Below are positions 33,474-42,135 of a stretch of DNA of 64,000 nucleotides, piece after piece. Each line of letters opens with the position of its first letter. Within the stretch, counting starts at the first letter, position 1. The notes below the pieces were generated by a model. That model saw only the letters and a program-made list of their open reading frames with translations. It was not told the DNA's origin and did not search any database. The DNA comes from DASRIA01 sp963724065 (GTDB lineage: Bacteria; Actinomycetota; Thermoleophilia; Solirubrobacterales; JBBDJG01). The position numbers were made by a program, and so were the translations under genes. The DNA is taken from assembly GCA_963724065.1 (NCBI GenBank), contig CAVRTB010000004.1, positions 124,001-188,000 of the forward strand, in the 5' to 3' direction.

Positions 33474-33490
33474 ACCCCCGTATAGGGGGT
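33474..33490. promoter_or_regulatory. Perfect palindrome ACCCCC-GTATA-GGGGGT
   Basis: Six-bp arms around a TA-rich centre in the 93-bp gap between two convergent genes. The pattern resembles operators of CsoR-family metal or sulfur sensors (TACCCC...GGGGTA). A relative of this site occurs at 54379-54394. No target gene starts here, so it might instead be a short bidirectional transcription stop without a T tract. Confidence 0.35.
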
Positions 33491-33524
33491 GAACTGACGG
33501 AAGCGGACTTCGGACCCGCCCCGG

Positions 33525-34494
33525 TCAGCCGAGATCGGAGAGCGCCGGGATGCCGTGCAGCGACGTCGCCCGGCGGCATCCATCGCGGATCGCCTCGGAC
33601 GTGAGGGCGGCTCCCACGACACCGACCACGAAAGGCTCGACCCGCGGGCCGGTGCCGCTCGCCATCGCGAAGACCACGTCGCCGTCGAACTGCGAGTGCA
33701 CCGGGTCGACCGCGCGGGCCATCCCGGCCTGGGCCATCTTCGCGACGATCGCGCACTCGGTCTTGGTGAGCTCGCGCGTCGGTCATCAGGCAGACCAGCG
33801 TGGTGTTCTCGAGCGGCTCGCCGCGGCGCAGCGCCGGCGGCTCGATCGGTCGCGTGCGGATCAGCTTCGTCGAGCCGATGAAGCTCCCGTCGTCGCCGCG
33901 GGTGCCGGCGAGCACCTGACCGTCCTCCCCGATCACGTCGCCGAACGCATTCACGACCGCGAGCACGACGACCTTCGCTCCCTGTGCGAGATGCTGCTTC
34001 GCGATGCCGACCCCGCTCTTCACGGCGAACTCGCGACCGCGCAGCTTGCCGACCGCCGTGCCCGTGCCGGCGCCGACGCTGCCGAGCGGTGGGTCGTCGG
34101 TCGCGGCGTCGCAGGCCGCGGCGCCCTCGGTCGGCCCCGGCCGGCGGCGCGGATCCCCCGTGAGGAGGTCGTACACGACCGCCGCGGGCACCAGCGGGAC
34201 GATCCCGCCGGGCGTCGCGTAGCCACGGTCGTGGCGCTCGAGCCAGCCCACCACGCCGTCGGCCGCCCCGAGCCCGAAGGCGCTCCCCCCGGTCATCAGC
34301 ACCCCGTGGATGCGCGCCGCGTTCGCGATCGGGTCGAGCAGGTCCATCTCGCGCGTGCCGGGGCCACCGCCGCGCACGTCCCCGGAGGCGACGGCGCCGT
34401 CCGGGGGCGCGAGCACCACGGTGCAGCCCGTCGCCGCCTCCGCGTCGGTCCAGTGACCGGCGGTGAAGCCCGCCGGAAGGGGAGGCTCGCTCAC
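33525..34494 (-). pseudogene. P1-family peptidase (DmpA/NylC, S58) interrupted by a frameshift
   Basis: The reading frame starts at GTG 34494, overlapping the mutM stop (GTGA), and encodes PPLPAGFTAGHWTDAEAATG, LMTGGSAFGLGAADGVVGWL, SGVGIAKQHLAQGAKV and then ENTTLVCLMTDA, where the NTT threonine is the self-processing nucleophile of this family. About 10 codons later homology jumps to another frame: LTKTECAIVAKMAQAG and then AVDPVHSQFDGDVVFAMASG continue to the stop at 33525. The break lies in 33769-33778 and needs one extra or two missing bases. The intact product would be ~320 aa, an aminopeptidase or omega-amidase type enzyme. Either a real recent lesion or a consensus error; the flanking mutM is intact. 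Confidence 0.75.
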
Positions 34495-35351
34495 GCGGCC
34501 GTCACGCGACGCCGCCGGGGAGCGCGCTGGCAGTTGCGGCAGACGTAGGTGCCGCGGCCGGCCGCGACGAGCTTCGTCACCGGTGCGCCGCAGCGCGGGC
34601 ACGGGAGTCCCTCCCGCCGGTGGACCAGGAACTCGTCCTGCATCGAGCCGCGCTCGCCGTTCGCGTCGAGGTAGTTGTCGATCGAGGATCCCTGGCGTGC
34701 GAGCCCGGCCTCGAGCGTCTCGACGATGCCCGCGTGCAGCCGCTCGAAGTCGGCGGGTCGCAGGCGCCCGACGGGCTTCAGCGGATGGATGCCCGCGCGA
34801 AACAGCGCCTCGTCGGCGTAGATGTTCCCCACCCCGGCGACCCGGCGCTGGTCGAGCAGGAACGCCTTCACAGGCGCGGTGCGGCCGCGGGCCGCCCGGC
34901 GCAGGACGTCCGGCGTGAACCCCGGGTCGAGCGGCTCCGGGCCGAGGCGCGCGTCGAGGTAACGGCCGAGCAGGTCCGTGCCGTCGATCACCAGTCCCGT
35001 CCCGAACCGCCGCTGGTCCGCGAACAGCAAGCGGTTGCCGTCGTCGAGCACGAGCCTCACGCGCAGGTAGCGGCGACCCGGCGCGTCGTCGTCCGCCGAG
35101 ACCCAAAGGAGGTTGCCCGTCATCCGCAGGTGTATGACCAAGTGGCGGTCCTCGTCGAGGTCGGCGACGAGATACTTGCCGCGCCGGCGAAGCTGCTCGA
35201 TGCGCCGGCCGAGCAGCTTCGCCTCGACCTCTTCCGGCGCGACCGGCGCGCACCACAACGCGTCGAGCACCTGCGCGTCGACGATCGTGCGCCCGGCGAC
35301 GCGGTCTGCAAGCTGGCGCCGGATGGTCTCTACCTCGGGAAGCTCGGGCAC
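34491..35351 (-). CDS. mutM: Formamidopyrimidine-DNA glycosylase
   Basis: 286 aa. Starts PELPEVETIRRQL, with the catalytic N-terminal proline after Met removal and Glu3 equivalents intact. LGRRIEQLRRRGKYLV holds the conserved lysine of the beta-hairpin, RMTGNLLWV the intercalating region, GVGNIYADEALFRAGIHP the helix-two-turn-helix, and the C-terminus a complete zinc finger CPRCGAPV ... YVCRNCQR. It excises oxidised purines such as 8-oxoguanine and nicks the abasic site. It is followed by the P1 peptidase with a 4-bp overlap. It lies 30 bp downstream of family member A; being the last conserved gene of the array, it may depend on read-through from there. Confidence 0.93.
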   Translation of the reverse strand: MPELPEVETIRRQLADRVAGRTIVDAQVLDALWCAPVAPEEVEAKLLGRRIEQLRRRGKYLVADLDEDRHLVIHLRMTGNLLWVSADDDAPGRRYLRVRLVLDDGNRLLFADQRRFGTGLVIDGTDLLGRYLDARLGPEPLDPGFTPDVLRRAARGRTAPVKAFLLDQRRVAGVGNIYADEALFRAGIHPLKPVGRLRPADFERLHAGIVETLEAGLARQGSSIDNYLDANGERGSMQDEFLVHRREGLPCPRCGAPVTKLVAAGRGTYVCRNCQRAPRRRRVTAA

Positions 35352-35381
35352 GCCCTGAAGCGTACGGGGCGGGGGCGGCGC

Positions 35382-36897
35382 CTACGGGACGAACAGTCCC
35401 TGCGTCGCGAACAGCGTGTCGCCGGAGGGCGTGCTCGCATCGCCGTCGGCTCCCCCGTCGTAGACCCCGACGGTGTTCACCTGCCAGACGGCGCGGCGTC
35501 CCTCCTTGACGCTGCCCGGCGCGAGCGTGTCCGCGCTGGTCGAGACCGAGCAGTACGCCCCCTCGTCGGGGAGGTTGATGGTCGGCGAACAGGACGCCAC
35601 CATCTCGAGCGGGATCTCGGTCGTCGTGGCGGCGCTGCCGGTGCCGGCTCCCGGGCCGCCAGGATTGGGGGTGTTGTCCTTGTCCGTGACCTGGAGCGTG
35701 ATGCGCACACGCAACTCACCGTCGTAGTCGACCATGGCCTTCGTGTAGACGTCGTTCATGACGAAGCCCATCGCGGCGTCGGCCTCATCGGCGGGTGTGG
35801 TGGGATTTCCGACGATCGCCACAAGCCACACATGCGCGGCGCTGCGAGCCGGCTTGCCGTTGGAGTCCCCGGTGCCCACCGTCAGGTGATCGGACGCCAT
35901 CTGCGGCGACGAGCAGGAGTCGAAGCCGAGTGGCGGGCCGTGGATGCGGTTCGGCGAGACGCATGCCCGGTAGGCGGGTACCAGCGCAGCGCGGGTTGGC
36001 GTTGCCCCCTTCGGGCGCGGGTAGGAGTTGACCGGGATCGGTTGCCAATCGGGGTCGACCCCGCTCGTCAGGAACGTTGCGCTGGTGCCGTCCGCTGCGT
36101 GGACCGTGATGCCCTCGGTCACGATCTTGCTGCCGTCCGGCGACCACGCCGGATCCGACGCCCCGGGGATCAACTGTGCCTTGCCGGTGCCGTCCCGGTT
36201 CATGACCCACACCGCCTCGACGCTGAAGGGATCCCGGCCCCACGCGATTCTCGAAGCGTCCGGAGACCAGTTCGGATCGCGGTCGAGGTCGGTCGGGCTG
36301 GTGGTCAGGTTGATGCGGTTTGCACCGCTCGGCTCGATCGTGAAGATGTCGAACTCGGCGAGGTCGGCGCTGAAGGCGACCAGCCCGCCGTCCGGCGACC
36401 ACACCGGCGTTCCCTCCCCGTCCTCCCCGACGCCCGGCGGCCCGCAGCCGAGGAATGCCCGCCCCGTGCCGTCGGGGTTCATCGTGTGAATTCCGCCGGA
36501 CTGGTCGCCGCACTCGCCGATCGCGACGAACACGAGCTTGGATCCGTCCGGCGACCACGAGGGGTCATAACCGGGGCCGAGGGAGGTCTGCCCCGTACCG
36601 TCGGCATTCATCACGACGATGTCGGCTCCCGGGGCATAGCGGTTGAAGACGATCCGTTGTCCGTTGGGCGACCAGGCCGGCCTCACATCCGAGCCGGGAT
36701 CGGTCGTGAGCCTCGCGACTCCGGTGCCGTCCGGGTTGATCGTGTAGATCTCGCCGTTCGGATCGTCGCGCGTGTCCGAGAACGCGATCTTGCCGTTCTG
36801 GCCCGGGAAAGGCCGCCTGCGCCGTGCCGGGAACGAGCACCATCGTCAAGATCGCGCACACCACCGCGATCGTCCTAACTGACGAATCCACCATCAT
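35382..36897 (-). pseudogene. TolB-propeller protein A with shared C-terminal domain (family member 3), one frameshift
   Basis: Start ATG 36897 follows GGAGGGG by five bases. The signal peptide VVCAILTMVLVPGTAQA is followed by AAFPG, but the family continuation (QNGKIAF) is shifted by one extra A in GGGAAAGG (36808-36810); paralogues have GGGAAGG at this place. Downstream the frame is clean: blades with AWSPNGQRIVFNRYAPG, PSWSPDGSKLVFV, PVWSPDGGLVAFS, PNWSPDASRIAWG, AWSPDGSKIV, then SYPRPKGATP to FATQGLFVP. About 500 aa if the extra base is removed. TolB-type propellers bind peptides or glycans and act outside the cytoplasm. Promoter candidate at 36926-36955. Whether the extra base is in the organism or only in the assembly cannot be told. 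Confidence 0.75.
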
Positions 36898-36925
36898 CGA
36901 GACCCCTCCGCCGTCGGTCAGCACG

Positions 36926-36955
36926 AGCTTAGCGCGGATCGTGGCGGGCGGTCAC
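36926..36955 (-). promoter_or_regulatory. Promoter candidate for gene A
   Basis: On the minus strand GTGACC (36950-36955), an 18-bp spacer and TAAGCT (36926-36931). The stretch GCTAAGCTCG followed by GCTGAC recurs upstream of gene D, which supports function. Gene A therefore probably has its own promoter beside read-through from B. Confidence 0.5.
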
Positions 36956-36957
36956 TC

Positions 36958-38558
36958 TTACGGGACGAACACCCCCGGCCTCAGGAACACGCGGTTGCCG
37001 GTCGTGTCGGCGTCACCGTCGGAGCCGCCGTCGCGCACGTGCACGCGGTCGAGCTCCCAGATCGCGCGCTTGCCTTCCTTCACGGCGCCCGGGACGAGCG
37101 CGTCGACGCTCGTCGTCGCCGTGCAGGTCGAGCCGGCGCTCGTGGAGGCGGTTCCCGTGCACGGCACGCTGACGTGCAGGTCGAAGTCCTCGACGGTCGC
37201 GGCGCCGGGGCCGCTCGGTGCGGGAGTGTTGTCCTTGTCGGTGATCCGCAGGAACAGCACCGCCTCGAGCTCGCCGGTGTAGTCGGGGATCCCGCTGACG
37301 ACATTGGGCGCGCCGCAGGTCGCGGGCGGGTTCGAGCCGTCGCAGCGCACGTCGGAGCCGGAGACCGAGAGGGTCACGTCGGCCTCGTCCGCCGGGGTCG
37401 CCGGGTTGCCGACCACGACGACGGTCCGCAGCGAGCCCTCGAAGGCGACCGGGGCGCCGTTGCTATCCGGCGCGGGGACCGTCAGGTGGGGAGAGTTCTT
37501 CGCGGCGGGTTGCAGGAGGGGAATGCCAGGGGCGGGCCGTGGGTGCGGTTGGAGGTGGTGCACGGCAGGTAGGCCGGCACGAGCGAGAAGCGCGACGGGG
37601 TCGCGCCCTTGGGGCGGGGGTAGGAGTTGATGGGGATGGGTTGCCAGTCGGGCCCGCCGGCTGCGTCTCCCGCAGTCACGAACGTCGCGCCGGTACCGAG
37701 CGGGGATCCACCGACCCACACTCCTGACGGAGGACCGTTCGAGAGGAACGCGATCCGCTCACTGTCGGGCGACCACACCGGAGCCGCTCCTTCGTGCCCC
37801 TGCGTCTTGGCACTGCCGTCAGGATTCATCGCGTACACGTAACTGCCGCCGGTCTCGGGCAAGAACGCGAAGTCGATCTTGTGCCCGCTCGGCGACCAGT
37901 CCGGGTAGAGGCTGGATTCGTAGAAGGTCGGAGGCGTCGCGATGGTCGTCACTCCTCCACCGATCGTCTTGACGAGGATGTTCCACGTGCCCTCGAGGCC
38001 GAACTCCCCCGAGCTGAAAGCGACCCGGGTGCCGTCAGACGACCAAGAGGGGCAGCACGAATCGGACAATGTGAGGACCAGCTCTTGGAGCGCGGTGCCG
38101 TCCGGGTTCACGGTGAATAGCCCGCACACGTCGTCGTCGGAGTCGGCATTGCACACGCCCCGGTTGTCCGAGTCCGTCACACCGAAGACGATCTTGGCCC
38201 CGTCCGGGGACCAAGCTGGCGTATTCGGGGCGTAGCCCGGCGCGCCGGGATAGTCGAGGACGAGGGCCTGACCGCTGCCGTCGGCGTTCATCACCCAGAT
38301 ATCGCGATCGGAGCCGACCACCCGCAGGAACGCGATCTTCTGGCCGCTCGGCGACCAGCTCGGCTGGAGATCGGCGATCGCGTTGTGCGTCAACTGCACG
38401 AGCCCGCTGCCGTCCGGATTGATCGAGTAGATCTCGGAGTCCCCGTCCGCGTTGCTCACGAACGCGATCTTCCCGTTGGCCCCCGGGAAGGCGGCGTGCG
38501 CCGAGGACACCGCGAGCACGAGCAGCGCTGCCGCGAGCAGCAGTGCGCGCCTGATCAC
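36958..38558 (-). pseudogene. TolB-propeller protein B with shared C-terminal domain (family member 4), one frameshift
   Basis: The GTG at 38558 overlaps the stop of gene C (GTGA). RALLLAAALLVLAVSSAHA is the signal peptide, AAFPGANGKIAFVSNADGD begins the propeller, and blades show QPSWSPSGQKIAFL, PAWSPDGAKIVFG, PSWSSDGTRVAFS, PDWSPSGHKIDFA and PVWSPDSERIAFLS. The shared domain begins SYPRPKGATPSR and reads to FPSCNPP; there one G is missing (37501-37509, CGCGGCGGG against CGCGGGCGGG in gene D), and the remaining domain continues in another frame to RPGVFVP and the stop at 36958. Repaired length would be ~533 aa. The domain-coding DNA is almost identical to that of D. Confidence 0.75.
36961..37647. 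repeat. 687-bp near-identical duplication, copy 1
   Basis: Matches 40481-41168 with three substitutions (in GGAGCC/GGCGCC near 37023, ACATTG/ACGTTG near 37302, and GGAGGG/GGAAGG near 37518) and one missing G at 37501-37509. It spans exactly the C-terminal domain of gene B plus the linker; similarity stops abruptly at TTGCCAG. Confidence 0.95.
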
Positions 38559-40481
38559 GGGACGAACAGCCCCTGCGTCGCGAACAGCGTGTTGCCGCCC
38601 GTGTCGACGTCCCCGTCGGCGCCGCCGTCGAACACGCGCACTCGGTCGAGTTGCCAGATCGCGCGCTCGGCCTCGTCGACCAGCGCGGGCGTGACCGCCT
38701 CGGCCGTCGTCTGGAGGTTGCACGAGGACCCGATCGCGGTGCTCGCCGTCGCTGCGCATGGGATCGTGAACTTGACCTCGGTGTCGATCACCGTTCCCGC
38801 AGCGCTCAGGCTTGCCCCGTTCTGCCGGTCGGTGAGGCGCAGCGCCGCTTGGAGCTGGAGCTCACCGGTGTAGTCCGCCAGATCCCCCGCGCGGCGCACG
38901 TCGGTCATGCCCACCTCGATCGCCACGTCGCTCTGATCGCCGTTGTTGGGATTGAGCGGCGGTGTCTCGTAGAGCGCCGACATCCTTGCGAAGCCGGAGA
39001 AGTTGGCGGCCCGCGAGTTGGCGTCGGGCGTGCCGACGGTCAGATGCGCGGATGTAGGCGTGGGTGAGCTGCACGATGGGTGCTCGAGCGGCGGGCCGTG
39101 GACGGCCCCGGCCTCCCCCGCGCTGCATTGCTTGAACGCGGGGACGAGCGCGGTGCGGATCGGCGTCGCGCCCTTCGGGCGGGGATAGCCGCCGACCGTC
39201 ACGGTGGTCTGCTCGGACTGGACGTTGTTGGCGGTGTTCGGGTCGAAGTTGTCGAGGGTGGCGGCGGCGGTGGCCTGGACCGTGCCGGGAGCCGTGGGCT
39301 CGACGACGACCTGGATGCTCGCCTCCGAGCCCTGCGGGACGCTGCCTAGCTCGCAGCTGAGCGTCGCCGTCGTGCAGCTTCCCTGGCTCGGGGTGAGCGA
39401 CACGAGGTAGAGGCTCGCGCTCAAGCTGAGTTGGACGTCGACCCCGGTCGCCGTCGCCGGCCCAACGGGGTTCTTCACGGTGGCCGTGTAGGTGAGGATG
39501 CCGCCCTGGGCGATCGGGTCAGGGGAGTCGTCCATCTGCACGACCAGGTTGGCCGCGCCGCTGGGGGGCGGCAGAGGCTGCCAGTCAGGCTCTGACGTCG
39601 GTGTGGGCGTCGTTGGTCAAGTTCGTAAGGCCGGAGCCGTCGATATTCATGGCCATGACCTCCGATAAGCCAACGACGGTGGAGAACACGAACTTCGCAC
39701 CGTCCGGCGACCAGACCGCATCCCGGCCGATCTGACCGTTGACGGATGTCTGGTCCGTCCCGTCTCGGTTCATCGTGTGGATGCTGCTGTGGTTGCCGAC
39801 AGCGTTGCTGTCGAACACGATCTGCTGGCTGTCGGGAGACCAGTTCGGGTCGTTGTCGAGGAACTGCTCGCCCGCGCAGCAACTCGGGCATCGGTGCCGT
39901 CCGGGTTGATCGTCCAAATCTTCGCGGTTGAAGGCGATGACGTTCGACATATGCGATCTTGGACCCGTCGGGCGACCAGTTGGGCGCGCGGTACCGGCCG
40001 GAATCTCGCTGAAGAGGATAGGTCGGTCGGTCCCGTCCGCATCCATGATGTAGATGCCCTCGTTGTCCTTGCTGAAGACGATCTTGGCGCCGTCGGGTGA
40101 CCATGCCGGGTCCATGTCTCCGGGCGAGCCTCGACCGGCCGTCAGGTTCTGCTCGCGGCTGCCGTCGGCGTTCATGACCCAGACATCCGAGAAATTAGTC
40201 CGTCCTGACGAGCGCGCGCGAACGCGATCCTCGTCCCGTCCGGGGACCACGCGGGTTTGCTCTCCCGCGCGCGTGTTCGTCAGGCGCGCTACGCCCGTCC
40301 CATCCGGATTCATCGAATAGATCTCTAGTTGCAGCTCGGTGTTGCCGCAGCTGCACGGGTTCGGCTCGTCGCGGTTGCTCACGAACGCGATCTTCCCGTT
40401 CTGGCCCGGGAAGGCCGCCTGTGCCGATGGCACTGCCAGCACGAGCATCGCCGTCGCGAGCAGCAGTGCGCGCCTGATCAC
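38555..40481 (-). pseudogene. TolB-propeller plus DUF11 protein C with shared C-terminal domain (family member 5), several frameshifts
   Basis: GTG 40481 overlaps the stop of gene D (GTGA). Signal peptide RALLLATAMLVLAVPSAQA, then AAFPGQNGKIAFVSNRDEP. Blade motifs occur in different frames: KPAWSPDGTRIAFA is shifted relative to FSDVWVMNADGS and PAWSPDGAKIVFS, PNWSPDGSKIAYV is again shifted, PNWSPDSQQIVFD and AVWSPDGAKFVFS return. A further shift near 39590 separates the propeller from EPDWQPLPPP and a DUF11 domain (MDDSPDPIAQGGILTYTATV, LDNFDPNTANN). The shared domain GGYPRPKGATPIR to FATQGLFVP is intact. At least five single-base indels are needed. Since the motif codons themselves are undamaged, the indels look recent or technical. 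Confidence 0.7.
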
Positions 40482-42059
40482 GGGACGAACACCCCCGGCC
40501 TCAGGAACACGCGGTTGCCGGTCGTGTCGGCGTCACCGTCGGCGCCGCCGTCGCGCACGTGCACGCGGTCGAGCTCCCAGATCGCGCGCTTGCCTTCCTT
40601 CACGGCGCCCGGGACGAGCGCGTCGACGCTCGTCGTCGCCGTGCAGGTCGAGCCGGCGCTCGTGGAGGCGGTTCCCGTGCACGGCACGCTGACGTGCAGG
40701 TCGAAGTCCTCGACGGTCGCGGCGCCGGGGCCGCTCGGTGCGGGAGTGTTGTCCTTGTCGGTGATCCGCAGGAACAGCACCGCCTCGAGCTCGCCGGTGT
40801 AGTCGGGGATCCCGCTGACGACGTTGGGCGCGCCGCAGGTCGCGGGCGGGTTCGAGCCGTCGCAGCGCACGTCGGAGCCGGAGACCGAGAGGGTCACGTC
40901 GGCCTCGTCCGCCGGGGTCGCCGGGTTGCCGACCACGACGACGGTCCGCAGCGAGCCCTCGAAGGCGACCGGGGCGCCGTTGCTATCCGGCGCGGGGACC
41001 GTCAGGTGGGGAGAGTTCTTCGCGGGCGGGTTGCAGGAAGGGAATGCCAGGGGCGGGCCGTGGGTGCGGTTGGAGGTGGTGCACGGCAGGTAGGCCGGCA
41101 CGAGCGAGAAGCGCGACGGGGTCGCGCCCTTGGGGCGGGGGTAGGAGTTGATGGGGATGGGTTGCCAGGAGGCGGTCGTGGTCCGCTCGACGAGGTAGGC
41201 GTGGCGTCCGGTAGCCGTCTGCAGTCCGCCGTCCAAATTCCCGCGGGCTGTCCCGGCGAAGCTGAACGCGATCTTCGCCGTCGGGAGACCAGCACGGTCC
41301 TGTTCCCCCTCGCGCAACGGCGCCTGACCTGAACCGTCCGGATTCATGGTGCAAAGTTGCGTTGGATCGGAAGCTCGAAGTCGTCGGTGCGGGTAAAGCA
41401 GATCTCTGTGGGCGTTCGGCGACCAGTCCGGATCGCCCCTGCCGAAGCCTCGTCGTATCGGTGATGCAGGTCGCGTTCCGCCTGTCCGCCGAACGTGTGC
41501 CGGTAGATGTCCGACGGTACCGGGGGCTCTCGCGACCAGACGACCGCGTGCCGTCGGTGACCACGACGTCCCGCACGCGCCTCGTCGAGCCCGCACGTAG
41601 GCAACGCGACGATCGCGTGCCGTCGGCGTTCACCGGTCGACAGACGCCACCGTTGCCCGGCATTGGGTCGCGTCGCAATGTCCCGTCGATCGTAAACACG
41701 ATCTGTCTCGCCGTCCGGCAGACCAGCGAGGGTGTGTTGCACGGTGTGACCGCAGTACACGAGCTGAGCCTGACCGCTGCCGTCGGCGTTCATCGCCCAG
41801 ACATGGCGACCATATACCCCGCTTGAAGACGATCTTGCTGGCCGTCGGGCGACCAGTCGGCCCGACGTCTCGTGACGCGTGTGTGTCGTCAGCTTCACGC
41901 AGCCCGCTGCCATCCGGAGTTGATCGAGTAGATCTCGGAGTCCCCGTCCGAGGTATTGGTGAACGCGATCTTCCCGTTCTGGCCCGGGAAGGCCGCATGG
42001 GCCGACGACGGCAGCGCAAGCGCCAGCAGGCCCGCCAATACCAAGGCCCCGCGCTTCAG
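40478..42059 (-). pseudogene. TolB-propeller protein D with shared C-terminal domain (family member 6), many frameshifts
   Basis: First gene of the D-C-B-A cluster. Signal peptide ALVLAGLLALALPSSAHA precedes AAFPGQNGKIAFTNTSDGD; the start is either CTG 42059 or TTG 42044, neither certain. The propeller part (about 41170-41960) carries frequent indels, with fragments such as DPDWSPNAH, MNPDGSGQAP and VWAMNADGSGQAQLV scattered over three frames. From 41170 down, the shared domain is intact: SYPRPKGATPSR, NRTHGPPLAFPSC, VVVVGNPATPADEAD, LVPGAVKEGKRAIWEL and RPGVFVP. The most damaged of the four. If functional it would match gene B. Confidence 0.65.
40481..41168. repeat. 688-bp near-identical duplication, copy 2
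   Basis: Partner of 36961-37647, offset 3520-3521. It covers the shared C-terminal domain of gene D and is the intact copy (no missing base). Propeller-coding parts of B and D are clearly less alike than these segments. Confidence 0.95.
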
Positions 42060-42097
42060 TTCCCCGTTCCCCCTCTCGCCGCCGGGCAGTCAGCGCG

Positions 42098-42126
42098 AGC
42101 TTAGCACCTCATAAAGCTGCCTCCAA
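42098..42126 (-). promoter_or_regulatory. Promoter candidate for the D-C-B-A cluster
   Basis: On the minus strand TTGGAG (42121-42126), 17 bp and TAAGCT (42098-42103). It is followed by CGCGCTGAC, as in the gene A promoter (CGTGCTGAC). It lies 9 bp past the xerD stop and ~40 bp before the start of gene D, so the cluster need not depend on xerD transcription. Confidence 0.55.
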
Positions 42127-42135
42127 GCGCCCCGA

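Noticed and set aside
36808..36810. Programmed ribosomal frameshifting in the TolB genes
   Set aside because: The shift sites differ in position and sequence between paralogues, no slippery heptamer with downstream structure is shared, and C and D would need many shifts.
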